Shown here: piece by piece, positions 42,473 through 51,504 of the stretch
How the letters are laid out: the number at the start of each line of letters is the position of its first letter
Numbering within the stretch: position 1 is the first letter of the stretch
Source: Oscillibacter sp. PC13
GTDB taxonomy: Bacteria; Bacillota; Clostridia; Oscillospirales; Oscillospiraceae
NCBI RefSeq assembly: GCF_900115635.1
Contig: NZ_FOXE01000010.1
Location: 1 to 64,000 of the forward strand
Reading direction: 5' to 3'
Length of the DNA stretch: 64,000 bases
Translations under genes and position numbers: made by a program
Notes under the pieces: generated by a model
The model's database searches: none
Told to the model about the DNA's origin: nothing
Seen by the model: the letters and a program-made list of their open reading frames with translations, nothing else

Positions 42473-42501
42473 TTGCGGAGGGGGCGGAGACATGATAAAA
42501 T
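42473..42501 (+). promoter_or_regulatory. Promoter of the HAD phosphatase gene
   Basis: TTGCGG, a 17-bp spacer and TAAAAT, 27 bases before the ATG. Confidence 0.65.
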
Positions 42502-42528
42502 TCCTCCGTATAGCAAAGGAGAGACGCT

Positions 42529-43185
42529 ATGTATCACTATATCTTTTTTGATCTGGACGGCACCCTGACTGATTCCAAGGAGGGGATTTTAAATTGCCTG
42601 CGCTACGCTCTGGAAAAACTGGAAGAGCCGGTGCCCGAGGAAGCAGTGCTTATCAAATTTATTGGGCCGCCGCTGCAGGACTCCTTCATGCGCTATTGCG
42701 GTTTTGACGAAGACAAAGCCACTCGGGCTGTTGAATTATTCCGGGAGAGATATGCACCCATTGGCAAGTTTGAAAATGCGGCGGCACCTGGAATGCCGGA
42801 GCTGTGCAGGCGTCTGAAGGAGCAGGGGTATATTTTGGCGCTGTCCTCCTCCAAGCCAGAGGAAATGTGTGTTCCCATCTGCGAAAAGTTCGGGTTTGCA
42901 CCCGCGATGGAAACCATTACCGGCAGCCCGCCTCTGGGGGATTGGCAGAAGGAGAATGTGATTCGGGAGACGATGCGCCGCCTCGGTCTGACAGATACGG
43001 ACACCCCCAAAATTTTGATGGTGGGGGATCGGAAGTTTGACGTTTTGGGTGCGCGTGCCTGCGGCATCGATTGCGTGGGCGTGGAGTTTTTCGGATATGC
43101 AGGTCCTGGAGAGCTGGCGGAAGCGGGCGCCATAGCGGTTGTGAAAAGCGCAGAAGAGCTGGAACGCTTTTTAAAAAGTCATTAA
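42529..43185 (+). CDS. HAD-superfamily phosphatase (phosphoglycolate-phosphatase-like)
   Basis: A 218-residue HAD hydrolase. Motif I FFDLDGTLTDS carries the nucleophile Asp and acid Asp, motif II LALSSSKPEE the Ser, and motif III/IV MVGDRKFDVLGAR the metal-binding Asp residues. A helical cap sits between motifs I and II, as in phosphoglycolate phosphatase and PpaX. The true substrate cannot be read from sequence. It is monocistronic between a promoter and a bidirectional terminator. Confidence 0.85.
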   Translation: MYHYIFFDLDGTLTDSKEGILNCLRYALEKLEEPVPEEAVLIKFIGPPLQDSFMRYCGFDEDKATRAVELFRERYAPIGKFENAAAPGMPELCRRLKEQGYILALSSSKPEEMCVPICEKFGFAPAMETITGSPPLGDWQKENVIRETMRRLGLTDTDTPKILMVGDRKFDVLGARACGIDCVGVEFFGYAGPGELAEAGAIAVVKSAEELERFLKSH

Positions 43186-43216
43186 AAAATGGACGTCCAA
43201 CCGGACGTCCATTTTT
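43185..43216. terminator. Bidirectional terminator
   Basis: Arms AAAAATGGACGTCC and complement with a four-base loop, serving the HAD gene on the plus strand and the convergent protease gene on the minus strand. Confidence 0.88.
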
Positions 43217-43246
43217 CTGTTTATTCAAGAAGCGTGCCGCGCGGTA

Positions 43247-44527
43247 TTATGTCGCTGTACCTGAGGCCAAATCCGCCAATGTCCAACCCGCTGCCGTCAG
43301 GTCGGCCTCCATGACAGGGTTGACGGGAACAGCCAAGTACATGCTGTTGCCATATGTATATGCGCCGGAAGTAACGGCTACCACCTGGCCAAAGGTATTC
43401 AGAAGGGCGCCGCCGCTGCTGCCGCGGGAAATATCGGCGGTGCTCATCACGCAGGGCAGTTCATACCGTTCCACTGTTCTGGCGGGATCGCTGACAATGC
43501 CGGAACTGACCGCCAGACCGAGCCCAAGCGGATTGCCAAGGGCGTACACAGTGTCACCGGCCCGGAGATCATTGGTACCAACCAGTTCCAAATAAGCAAA
43601 GGCGGAAGTGGGGATGCGGTCAGTAGAAGTTTTGGAGATTCGCAGCACTGCGATATCAATTTCCTCGTCATAGAAAAGAACCCGTTCCACTGGATAGGTT
43701 TCCCCAGTCGACAGCGTGGCGGTGGCATAGACGGAATCCTCAATGGAGTGGTAGTTCGTGACAGCCAAGCCGTCGGCAGAGATAAAGAAGCCGCTGGCAT
43801 CGGAGGTGTGCGTCTTTTTGTCCACATCCTCCTGTGTTTCATAGGCCTGGAGACAAAAGACTGCGGACAGGTGCCGTTCTGCGGCCTGGCGGGCGGAGAG
43901 CTCTGTGTTTAAAAGACCCAATGCATTTGCAGCCGCTCTGGATACAGCTCCGGTTTCCACCAAATGCCCGATGACTGTACTGCTGCCGTCCCTGTAGGAA
44001 AAGGAAAGGGCGCCTGCGGCAGTTTCGAACAGATCCCCCCGGGTGAGGGTGCCGCTGTATAAATCCGATACCAAACCAATCCGCTGGGCAAAGGCTGGGG
44101 CGCCATCTACGGTAAAGTCGCCGTCTTTATCACTGTAGCCCAGCATCCGCAGCAAAAAGGTACACCAGGCATTGGCGGTGATGACCTGGTCCGGTTTAAA
44201 GTCCATCTGGGTCACGCCATTGACCCAATTTTTCTGAGAGGCATAGCCCACCGCGGAGGCGGCCCAAGCGGGCACATCCCGAAAGCCGGGGATCCCGTGG
44301 CTGGATGTGGCCTCCCCGCCCGCCAGCCGAACCAGAAGCACTACGGCTTGGGCACGGGTGGCTGGTTCCTCCAGAGCGTAGCTTCCCGGGGCGGTTCCGT
44401 TTACCAGCCCAAGCGTGTGCAGGGTATCTGCTGCGCGAAGCGCTTCTCCCTCCAGCGCAGAGGAAAAAGGGGCGGTACTGGCCAGCAGAGTCAGAACGCA
44501 TAGAAACGCAAAGAGTCTTTTTTTCAT
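43247..44527 (-). CDS. Secreted SLH-domain trypsin-like serine protease
   Basis: A 426-residue exported protein: signal peptide (KKRLFAFLCVLTLLASTAP), two or three S-layer-homology repeats to about 200 (PATRAQAVVLLVRLAGG; FRDVPAWAASAVGYASQKN) and an S1C/HtrA-like protease domain with catalytic His in TNYHSIEDS near 260, Asp in EEIDIAVLRI near 291 and Ser in SRGSSGGALLN near 375. There is no PDZ domain. The SLH repeats should hold it on the cell wall, so it probably processes surface proteins. GGAGG lies upstream of ATG 44527. Confidence 0.87.
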   Translation of the reverse strand: MKKRLFAFLCVLTLLASTAPFSSALEGEALRAADTLHTLGLVNGTAPGSYALEEPATRAQAVVLLVRLAGGEATSSHGIPGFRDVPAWAASAVGYASQKNWVNGVTQMDFKPDQVITANAWCTFLLRMLGYSDKDGDFTVDGAPAFAQRIGLVSDLYSGTLTRGDLFETAAGALSFSYRDGSSTVIGHLVETGAVSRAAANALGLLNTELSARQAAERHLSAVFCLQAYETQEDVDKKTHTSDASGFFISADGLAVTNYHSIEDSVYATATLSTGETYPVERVLFYDEEIDIAVLRISKTSTDRIPTSAFAYLELVGTNDLRAGDTVYALGNPLGLGLAVSSGIVSDPARTVERYELPCVMSTADISRGSSGGALLNTFGQVVAVTSGAYTYGNSMYLAVPVNPVMEADLTAAGWTLADLASGTAT

Positions 44528-44615
44528 GTGGGGTGCCTCCGAAGATGTTTAGAATAATCCTGCCGCGCATTGCGGAACAGGGACGGGCTGCATGATGTGG
44601 GAACCAATGCCACCT

Positions 44616-44644
44616 ATTGTAACACTGCCGGGAAACCTTGGCAA
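44616..44644 (-). promoter_or_regulatory. Promoter of the SLH protease gene
   Basis: On the minus strand TTGCCA, a 17-bp spacer and TACAAT, about 90 bases before the start. Confidence 0.75.
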
Positions 44645-44659
44645 GAGACTGCCGGCTGC

Positions 44660-44688
44660 TGGACAGCATCGGAAAAACCTGATACAAT
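44660..44688 (+). promoter_or_regulatory. Promoter of the metallo-beta-lactamase-fold gene
   Basis: TGGACA, a 17-bp spacer and TACAAT, 31 bases before the ATG; back to back with the protease promoter. Confidence 0.7.
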
Positions 44689-44719
44689 ACAGCCATGTTT
44701 TGAGAGAAAGGAAACGGGA

Positions 44720-45715
44720 ATGGCAAACCGCATTGCAAAAAATCTCTGGCAATTGGAGATTCCCCTGGTTGGAAACCCGCTGAAAAATTTGAACAGCTAC
44801 CTCATCACCGGGGAGAGAAATTTGCTGATTGATACCGGCTTTCGCCAAGCGCCGTGCAGGGCGGCCATGCTGCAGCAGCTGCAGGAACTGGGAGTCGATC
44901 TGGATCGAACGGATATTTTTCTGACACACCTCCACAGCGATCACACAGGCCTGTCCACAGAGCTGATCCGGCCGGGCTGCCAAATTTATATCGGCGCCGT
45001 GGACGGCCCCAGGATGACGGGCTATCAGGATGGAGACCACTGGCGGGCACTGTATAGTGCGTATGTACAGGACGGCTTTTCTCAGGAGGAGATGGATGCC
45101 CTCTGGGACAGCAACCCTGCCCAGAATGCGGGACCGCGCCCATACAGCGGCTATGTGTACCTCCGGGATGGAGACACCTTGTCCTACGGCGGGCAGACAC
45201 TGCGGTGCATTCTGACGCCGGGGCATACGCCGGGGCACCTGTGCCTGTATGCAGAGGAGGGGCGCTGGCTGTTCTCGGGGGATCATATCCTGTTTCACAT
45301 CACACCCAATATCTGCCGCTGGGAGGGCGTACCGGATTCCCTGGGGGATTACCTCGACAGCCTTCAAAAAATACGGAATTTGCCGGTGGAGCTGCTTTTG
45401 CCGGCTCACCGGGCGGAAACCGGCAATCTGCAGGAGCGGGTGGACGCGCTGACGGCCCACCATATGCGCCGGATTTGGGATGCACTGCAGGCGGTGCGGC
45501 GGGAGCCGGAGCTGACCGCATACCAGGTGGCAGGCCGGATGGCCTGGAGTATCCGCAGCCGCAACTGGGCGGAATTTCCCCTGACACAAAAATTCTTCGC
45601 CGTGGGAGAGGCGCTTTCCCATCTGGATTACCTGGAGCGTCGTGGAAGGGTGACCCGGGTGGAAAAGAATGGAAAGTTTGTATATGTTGCCGCCCGCAAT
45701 GGTGACAACAATTAA
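44720..45715 (+). CDS. Metallo-beta-lactamase-fold hydrolase
   Basis: A 331-residue protein with the metal motif THLHSDHTG (HxHxDH) near 75, further ligands in TPGHTPGH and SGDHILF, and a C-terminal helical domain of about 90 residues resembling a small winged helix ([20 protein letters not shown]). Members of this subgroup include lactamase-B-like hydrolases of unknown thioester or phosphoester substrates. AAAGGAAACGGG precedes ATG 44720; the upstream open frame runs through the promoter. deoC follows at 20 bp, so it may be cotranscribed with the nucleoside genes. Confidence 0.85.
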   Translation: MANRIAKNLWQLEIPLVGNPLKNLNSYLITGERNLLIDTGFRQAPCRAAMLQQLQELGVDLDRTDIFLTHLHSDHTGLSTELIRPGCQIYIGAVDGPRMTGYQDGDHWRALYSAYVQDGFSQEEMDALWDSNPAQNAGPRPYSGYVYLRDGDTLSYGGQTLRCILTPGHTPGHLCLYAEEGRWLFSGDHILFHITPNICRWEGVPDSLGDYLDSLQKIRNLPVELLLPAHRAETGNLQERVDALTAHHMRRIWDALQAVRREPELTAYQVAGRMAWSIRSRNWAEFPLTQKFFAVGEALSHLDYLERRGRVTRVEKNGKFVYVAARNGDNN

Positions 45716-45735
45716 AAGTAGAGGAGAACACTGAA

Positions 45736-46401
45736 ATGGAACTGAAAGACATTCTGAACAAGTGTGACCATACCCTTTTGGCCCAGACGGCTACCTGGGA
45801 AGAGATCAAGGGCATCTGTGATGATGGAATGAAGTACGGCTGCGCCAGCGTGTGCATTCCGGCCTCCTATGTGAAGCAGGCAGCAGAATATGTGGAGGGA
45901 AAGCTTCCCATTTGCACCGTTATCGGGTTCCCGAACGGTTATGACACCACTGCGGCCAAGTGCTTTATGGCGTCTGATGCTGTGGAGAACGGCGCGGAGG
46001 AAGTGGACATGGTGATCAACATGGGCTGGGTGAAGGATCAAAAGTGGGAGGATCTGCTGGCGGAAATCAAGGCCGTGAAGGCGGCGTGCAAGGGAAAGCT
46101 CCTGAAGGTCATCATTGAGTGCTGCTTCCTTACGGATGCGGAGAAAATCAAGATGTGCGAACTTGTAACGGCTTCTGGCGCAGATTATATCAAGACATCC
46201 ACCGGCTTTGGAACCGGCGGCGCTACCCGGGGGGATGTAGCTCTGTTTGCCAAGCATGTTGGTCCCCAGGTGAAAATCAAAGCAGCGGGCGGTATCGCCG
46301 ATTTGAAGGACGCAGAGGACTTTATTCGGCTGGGAGCTTCCCGTCTGGGCACCAGCCGGGTAGTCAAGGCCGTGAAAGGGATGGAGAGCACTGGATATTG
46401 A
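45736..46401 (+). CDS. deoC: Deoxyribose-phosphate aldolase
   Basis: A 221-residue class I aldolase splitting 2-deoxyribose-5-phosphate into acetaldehyde and glyceraldehyde-3-phosphate. The Schiff-base lysine is in [14 protein letters not shown] near 155 and the second active-site lysine in KIKAAGGI near 183; [10 protein letters not shown] and EVDMVINMG are also typical. Followed at 36 bp by a purine nucleoside phosphorylase and then a nucleoside importer, so it supplies the last step of deoxynucleoside breakdown. No phosphopentomutase gene is present in the window. Confidence 0.95.
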   Translation: MELKDILNKCDHTLLAQTATWEEIKGICDDGMKYGCASVCIPASYVKQAAEYVEGKLPICTVIGFPNGYDTTAAKCFMASDAVENGAEEVDMVINMGWVKDQKWEDLLAEIKAVKAACKGKLLKVIIECCFLTDAEKIKMCELVTASGADYIKTSTGFGTGGATRGDVALFAKHVGPQVKIKAAGGIADLKDAEDFIRLGASRLGTSRVVKAVKGMESTGY

Positions 46402-46437
46402 GTGAACAAAACCGCTTTTGAGAAAGGATGCGATCAA

Positions 46438-47154
46438 ATGTCCACACCGCATAATGAGGCGCTTCAGGGCGCATTCGCAAAAACGGTCCTGATGCCAGGG
46501 GATCCTCTGCGGGCCAGGTTTATTGCGGAGACCTTTTTGCAGGATGCCGAACTTGTAAACAACGTCCGGGGCATTCAGGGCTATACCGGAAGGTATCAGG
46601 GTGTTTCCGTGTCCGTCATGGCTTCCGGCATGGGCATTCCTTCCATCGGCATATACTCCCACGAACTGTTCCACGTTTACGACGTGGACAATATCATCCG
46701 CGTGGGAAGTGCCGGTGCCATTTCCCCAAAGCTGAAGCTTCGGGATGTGGTGATGGCGCAGGGCGCCTGCACAGACTCCAATTACGCCCACCAGTATGGA
46801 CTACCGGGGACCTTTGCGCCAATTGCGGATTTTATGCTGCTGGAGACGGCGGTGGCAGTGGCCCGCCGGATGGGCATAGAGCCGCCGGTTGGGAATCTGC
46901 TCAGCTCCGATGTCTTTTACAACAAGGCGGGCAATACGCTGGACTGGGGGGCAATGGGCGTGCTGGCCATCGAGATGGAGACGGCGGCCCTTTACTGCAA
47001 CGCCGCTGAGGCGGGCAGGCGGGCGCTGACCATCTGCACCGTGTCCGACAGCCTGGTAACAGGGGAGGAGCTGCCTCCCGCAGAGCGGCAGACCAGCTTT
47101 ACCCAAATGATGGAGATTGCCCTGGGCGTTGCAGTGGAACTTGCAAAAAAGTGA
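46438..47154 (+). CDS. deoD: Purine nucleoside phosphorylase DeoD
   Basis: A 238-residue hexameric-type phosphorylase splitting purine (deoxy)ribonucleosides to base and (deoxy)ribose-1-phosphate. It keeps the 5'-OH-binding His in STPHNEA, phosphate loop VLMPGDPLRA, GVLAIEMETAA and the acid Asp in TVSDS with Arg in AERQT; length matches E. coli DeoD. AAAGGA upstream of ATG 46438 decides the start; a GTG 36 bases earlier lacks a ribosome site. It is one of two DeoD paralogues in the window and the canonical one. Confidence 0.93.
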   Translation: MSTPHNEALQGAFAKTVLMPGDPLRARFIAETFLQDAELVNNVRGIQGYTGRYQGVSVSVMASGMGIPSIGIYSHELFHVYDVDNIIRVGSAGAISPKLKLRDVVMAQGACTDSNYAHQYGLPGTFAPIADFMLLETAVAVARRMGIEPPVGNLLSSDVFYNKAGNTLDWGAMGVLAIEMETAALYCNAAEAGRRALTICTVSDSLVTGEELPPAERQTSFTQMMEIALGVAVELAKK

Positions 47155-47249
47155 AAAAAACGATGGAAATTAGGATTTTTATCCAATAAAAGGACTCATT
47201 TCTGTTTCAACAAAAATATGACAAAACAGAAAACAATTGTGAAATCCGG

Positions 47250-47278
47250 TTGAAATCATGGTAAAGAATTGCTATAAT
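47250..47278 (+). promoter_or_regulatory. Promoter of the BmpA-type lipoprotein gene
   Basis: TTGAAA, a 17-bp spacer and TATAAT, 70 bases before the ATG. Confidence 0.8.
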
Positions 47279-47281
47279 GAG

Positions 47282-47320
47282 CCTGACCTTGAAAGGTCAG
47301 GCTCTCCGCTTTTGCGGAGA
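47282..47320 (+). other. Tandem hairpins at the 5' end of the bmpA-like mRNA
   Basis: Two adjoining stems, GCCTGACCTT/AAGGTCAGGC and TCTCCGC/GCGGAGA, begin at or just before the predicted transcription start. With no T run they look like a 5' mRNA stabiliser. Confidence 0.6.
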
Positions 47321-47347
47321 CGAAAAAATGGAAGGAAGGTAATTCCA

Positions 47348-48547
47348 ATGAAGAAGTTTCTTGCACTGGCTCTGGCATTGGTCATGTCCCTGTCCCTGGT
47401 TGCCTGCGGCGGCAACAGTGGTACGACCGAGCCCGAGGACGGCGGCGATGAGGCTGCCGTTTACCGCGTGGCAATGATCACGGACTACGGCGATATCACC
47501 GACCAGTCCTTCAACCAGACCACATATGAGGCCTGCAAGGAGTACTGCGACGCCAACGGCCTGGATTTTGAGTATTTCAAGCCCGCCGGCGACTCCACGG
47601 CCGAGCGCGTGGCCATGGTGGAGAAGGCTGTGGACCAGGACTACAACGTGATTGTGATGCCCGGCTATGCCTTTGCCGGAACGATTGTGGAGACCCAGGA
47701 TGTCTATCCCGATGTGACGTTCATCGGCCTGGACGTCTCTGAGTACGACATCGAGGACTGCTTCTACAACCACGATGCAGACGGCAATCGTACCGAACTG
47801 CTGGATGCTGCAAACGAACCCCACGTTGCCAGCAATGTTTACTGCGCGGTCTATCAGGAAGAGCTGTGCGGCTATATGGCCGGTTACGCAGCAGTGAAGC
47901 TGGGCTATACCCACCTGGGCTTCCTGGGCGGCATGGCGGTTCCCGCCGTGCAGCGCTATGGCTACGGTTTCGTGCAGGGTGCTGATGCCGCTGCGGCTGA
48001 GACCGGCGCGGACGTGAAGGTGGAATATGTGTATGGCAACCAGTTCTTTGGCGACGCTGACATCACCGCTTACATGGATACCTGGTATCAGACTGTGGGC
48101 GTGGAAGTTGTCTTTGCCTGCGGCGGCGGCATCTATGCTTCTGCGGCTGAGGCTGCGGCCAAGGTTGAGGGCGCCAAGGTCATCGGCGTGGACGTGGACC
48201 AGGCTGCCATTATCGACGGCGATTACGGCGAGGGCATGACGGTCACTTCCGCCATGAAGGGCCTTGCTCCCACCGTCAAGCACATGCTGGAAGAGGTTCA
48301 GAAGGGCAACTTTGCCAACTACGGCGGTAAGGTGGAGTCCCTGGGCCTGGTGTCCGGCGATGATCCCGCGTCCAACTATGTCCAGATCCCCATGGAGACC
48401 ACACAGTGGGGCGACGGTTTCAGCCAAGATGATTACAAGGCCCTGGTGAAGGCTATGTTCGACGGTTCCGTCACTGTGTCCAGCGACATCAGCGCGGAGC
48501 CCGCTGTGACGACTGCCGCAGTGACCTATTACGGCAACATCAAGTAA
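47348..48547 (+). CDS. BmpA/Med-family nucleoside-binding lipoprotein
   Basis: A 399-residue exported lipoprotein (signal peptide LALALALVMSLSLVAC with lipobox Cys near 20) of the BMP family, the receptors of purine-nucleoside ABC importers. Characteristic segments are VAMITDYGDITDQSFNQTTYEA and GKVIGVDVDQ-like AKVIGVDVDQAA. ATPase and two permease genes follow after a terminator and a second promoter, which would let the receptor be made in excess over the transporter. GGAAGG precedes ATG 47348. Confidence 0.9.
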   Translation: MKKFLALALALVMSLSLVACGGNSGTTEPEDGGDEAAVYRVAMITDYGDITDQSFNQTTYEACKEYCDANGLDFEYFKPAGDSTAERVAMVEKAVDQDYNVIVMPGYAFAGTIVETQDVYPDVTFIGLDVSEYDIEDCFYNHDADGNRTELLDAANEPHVASNVYCAVYQEELCGYMAGYAAVKLGYTHLGFLGGMAVPAVQRYGYGFVQGADAAAAETGADVKVEYVYGNQFFGDADITAYMDTWYQTVGVEVVFACGGGIYASAAEAAAKVEGAKVIGVDVDQAAIIDGDYGEGMTVTSAMKGLAPTVKHMLEEVQKGNFANYGGKVESLGLVSGDDPASNYVQIPMETTQWGDGFSQDDYKALVKAMFDGSVTVSSDISAEPAVTTAAVTYYGNIK

Positions 48548-48562
48548 TTCCACACAGGCGTC

Positions 48563-48594
48563 AAAGAGGACGGGGTTCCCCGTCCTCTTTTTTT
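48563..48594 (+). terminator. Terminator between receptor and transporter genes
   Basis: Arms AAAGAGGACGGGG and complement with a three-base loop, then TTTTTTT. Confidence 0.92.
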
Positions 48595-48635
48595 GGACGA
48601 TCTGGGAGATTTGTTTAAAATACATCAAGATTGCT

Positions 48636-48664
48636 TTGAAATGTACGCGGAAATATAGTACAAT
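48636..48664 (+). promoter_or_regulatory. Promoter of the nucleoside ABC transporter genes
   Basis: TTGAAA, a 17-bp spacer and TACAAT. The transcript would have a leader of about 140 nt containing a CGGCAGAC/GTCTGCCG stem before the TTG start; I do not recognise a known riboswitch in it. Confidence 0.7.
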
Positions 48665-48813
48665 AGGAATCATCATAAGGATCACCGCTGCAACGGCAGA
48701 CATTTCCTCCGACACAGTCTGCCGCCCGCCGTGGCTGGAAAAATGATGGATCGTGTTCCTGCTGCCTGCGAGGCCAGGGACGCATCTTCAAATGAAAGGG
48801 GAGGTCGTTAAGC

Positions 48814-50346
48814 TTGGAGCAGTCTTATGCCATTGAAATGCTTAACATCACCAAACGGTTCCCGGGCATCATTGCCAACGACAACATCACACTGCAGCTG
48901 CGTAAGGGGGAGATCCATGCCCTGCTGGGTGAGAACGGCGCGGGAAAATCCACCTTGATGAGCGTCCTGTTCGGCCTGTATCGGCCGGAGGAGGGCACCA
49001 TTAAGAAAAACGGGGAAATTGTGGAAATCAAGGATCCCAATGATGCAAATGCGCTTGGAATCGGCATGGTTCACCAGCACTTCAAGCTGGTGGAGTGCTT
49101 TACTGTTCTGGACAATATTATTATGGGTGTGGAACCTTGCCGGCACGGCTTTCTCCAGAAGGCGGAGGCACGGGAAAAGGTAGTGGCTCTCAGTGAGAAG
49201 TACGGGCTCCATGTGGATCCGGACGCGCTGGTGGAGGACATCACAGTGGGCATGCAGCAGCGCACCGAGATTTTGAAGATGCTGTACCGGGAAAATGAGA
49301 TCCTGATTTTTGACGAGCCGACCGCTGTTCTGACGCCCCAGGAAATTGAAGAGCTGATGCAGATTATGCGCAACTTGGTGGCGGAGGGAAAGAGTATCCT
49401 TTTCATCTCCCACAAGCTCAACGAGATTATGTCCGTGGCTGACCGGTGCACTGTGCTGCGGAAAGGCAAATACATCGGTACGGTAGACATTGCAAACAGC
49501 TCCAGAGAGGAGCTCAGCCGGATGATGGTTGGCCGGGACGTGGACTTTGTAGTGCACAAGGGACCCTCCAAGCCTGGAGAGGTAATTCTGGATGTAGCAC
49601 ACATGACCGTGGCCTCTAAATCCCATGGGAACAATGCTGTCAAGGATGTTTCCTTTTGTGTTCGGGCTGGTGAGATTGTCTGCGTTGCCGGTATTGACGG
49701 CAATGGACAGACTGAACTGGTGTACGGTCTGACCGGTTTGGAGCCACTGAAGGAGGGGGCGCTTACCCTCTCCGGCCGGGATATCACCCATGCACAGATC
49801 CGCCAACGTTCCAGGATGGGAATGAGCCATATTCCAGAGGACCGGCATAAGCATGGCTTGGTGCTGGACTATACCTTGGAGGACAACATGGTACTCCAGC
49901 GCTACTTTGAACCGCAGTTTGTGAGTAAGGCTGGATTTTTGAAGCGTAAAGCCATCCGGGAGTATGCGCTCCGGCTGATCGAACAGTATGACGTCCGATC
50001 GGGCCAGGGACCTGTCACCGTGGCCCGCAGCATGTCCGGCGGCAACCAGCAGAAAGCGATTGTGGCCAGAGAAATTGACAAGGACCCGGAGCTGCTGATT
50101 GCTGTCCAGCCCACCCGGGGGTTGGATGTGGGCGCCATCGAGTATATCCACAAGCAGATTGTGGCGCAGCGGGATGCGGGAAAAGCTGTGCTGCTGGTGT
50201 CTTTGGAGCTGGATGAGGTGATGGCCCTTTCCGACCGGATCCTAGTCATGTATGAGGGAGAGATTGTGGGAGAGTTGGCTCCCAAGACCACCACTGTGGA
50301 AGAGATGGGTCTGTATATGGCGGGTGCCAAGCGAAAGGGGGCGTAA
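48814..50346 (+). CDS. Nucleoside ABC importer ATPase (tandem domains)
   Basis: A 510-residue protein with two ABC domains, as in sugar/nucleoside importers (NupA/YufO type). The first has Walker A GENGAGKST near 40 and Walker B ILIFDEP; its signature region reads TVGMQQRTEI instead of the usual LSGGQ. The second has GIDGNGQTE in place of Walker A and MSGGNQQK, so only one site looks fully competent, normal for the family. It starts with TTG 48814 after GGGGAGG. The permease gene follows at 3 bp. Confidence 0.92.
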   Translation: MEQSYAIEMLNITKRFPGIIANDNITLQLRKGEIHALLGENGAGKSTLMSVLFGLYRPEEGTIKKNGEIVEIKDPNDANALGIGMVHQHFKLVECFTVLDNIIMGVEPCRHGFLQKAEAREKVVALSEKYGLHVDPDALVEDITVGMQQRTEILKMLYRENEILIFDEPTAVLTPQEIEELMQIMRNLVAEGKSILFISHKLNEIMSVADRCTVLRKGKYIGTVDIANSSREELSRMMVGRDVDFVVHKGPSKPGEVILDVAHMTVASKSHGNNAVKDVSFCVRAGEIVCVAGIDGNGQTELVYGLTGLEPLKEGALTLSGRDITHAQIRQRSRMGMSHIPEDRHKHGLVLDYTLEDNMVLQRYFEPQFVSKAGFLKRKAIREYALRLIEQYDVRSGQGPVTVARSMSGGNQQKAIVAREIDKDPELLIAVQPTRGLDVGAIEYIHKQIVAQRDAGKAVLLVSLELDEVMALSDRILVMYEGEIVGELAPKTTTVEEMGLYMAGAKRKGA

Positions 50347-50349
50347 CCG

Positions 50350-51504
50350 ATGAAAAAACAGAAAACGCCTTTGCTGCGGAGCAACGCCGTGCAGTCTCTG
50401 CTGGCCTCGCTGCTTTGCATTCTCATGGGCCTGCTGATTGGCTATCTGGTGCTGTTGGTTATTAACCCCGCCGGTGCTGGTGAGGCCATTCAAACCATTG
50501 TGCAGAATTTCTTTACGTACTCCAAGCCTCAGACCCAGCTGAAATATCTGGGCAGTACGCTCGTGAAGACCGCACCGCTGCTGATGTGCAGTTTGTCGGT
50601 GCTGTTTGCCTATAAAGTGGGGCTCTTTAACATCGGTGCTGCCGGGCAGTATGTGGTGGGCGCTGGTGCCAGTTTGTACTGCGCCTTGGCACTGGGAATG
50701 CCTTGGTACGGATGCCTGCTGGTTGCCATTGCGGCGGGAGCGTTGCTGGGGGCTGTTTCCGGGCTGCTGAAGGCCTACTGCAATGTGAACGAGGTTATTT
50801 CCTGCATTATGCTGAACTGGATTAGCCTGTACACAGTGAATATGCTGCTCAGCCGGGTGAAGGAGACCGCAAGTCCCTATACCATGCCGCTGGCCACCAC
50901 GAATACGAAAGCGCTACTGCCCTCCATGGGACTGGAGGCATTGTTCAGCAACAACACATATGTCACCATTGCCATCCCTTTGGCCATTCTGGCAGCGGTG
51001 GTGATTTGGGTGCTGCTGGAAAAAACGAAACTGGGTTATGAGCTGAAGGCCACAGGATATAACAAATTTGCAGCCAAGTACTGTGGCATGCGGGAAAAGG
51101 AAAATCTGATTTTGACTATGGTCATTGCCGGTGGACTTGCCGGCATGGGAGCCGCTCTGCTGTATCTCACTGGATTTGAGCAGTGGCAATGCACGCAGTC
51201 CTCGGTTCCGGGCATGGGCTTCAACGGGATTGCAGCCGCCTTCCTGGGGGGACTGAATCCCATCGGCACCATTTTTTCCTCCTTCTTTATTCAGCACATT
51301 ACCAGTGGCGGTGCCTATGTTGATAAAACCATGTACTCCGCCCAGATCTCCGACCTAATCTCCTCCTTGATTATTTACCTGTGTGGTTTTGTGCTGTTCT
51401 TTAAGACATACATGAACGGACGGCTGGACCGGCGCGCGGAGCGGGAGGCTGCAAAAGCCAGAAATGCAAAGGCTGGCGTTGCGGAAGGAGGGGAGGAGAA
51501 ATGA
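50350..51504 (+). CDS. Nucleoside ABC importer permease, larger subunit
   Basis: A 384-residue permease of the BPD_transp_2 family (NupB/YufP type) with about ten hydrophobic helices; KVGLFNIGAAGQYVVGA and the EAA-like loop KLGYELKATGYNKFAAKYCGM are characteristic. It forms half of the nucleoside channel with the next gene, whose start it overlaps by 4 bp. The C-terminal tail is basic and cytoplasmic. Confidence 0.92.
   Translation: MKKQKTPLLRSNAVQSLLASLLCILMGLLIGYLVLLVINPAGAGEAIQTIVQNFFTYSKPQTQLKYLGSTLVKTAPLLMCSLSVLFAYKVGLFNIGAAGQYVVGAGASLYCALALGMPWYGCLLVAIAAGALLGAVSGLLKAYCNVNEVISCIMLNWISLYTVNMLLSRVKETASPYTMPLATTNTKALLPSMGLEALFSNNTYVTIAIPLAILAAVVIWVLLEKTKLGYELKATGYNKFAAKYCGMREKENLILTMVIAGGLAGMGAALLYLTGFEQWQCTQSSVPGMGFNGIAAAFLGGLNPIGTIFSSFFIQHITSGGAYVDKTMYSAQISDLISSLIIYLCGFVLFFKTYMNGRLDRRAEREAAKARNAKAGVAEGGEEK

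Noticed and set aside
48665-48813. Purine or other nucleoside riboswitch before the ABC transporter
   Set aside because: None of the conserved purine-riboswitch core sequences is visible; only one simple stem is seen.
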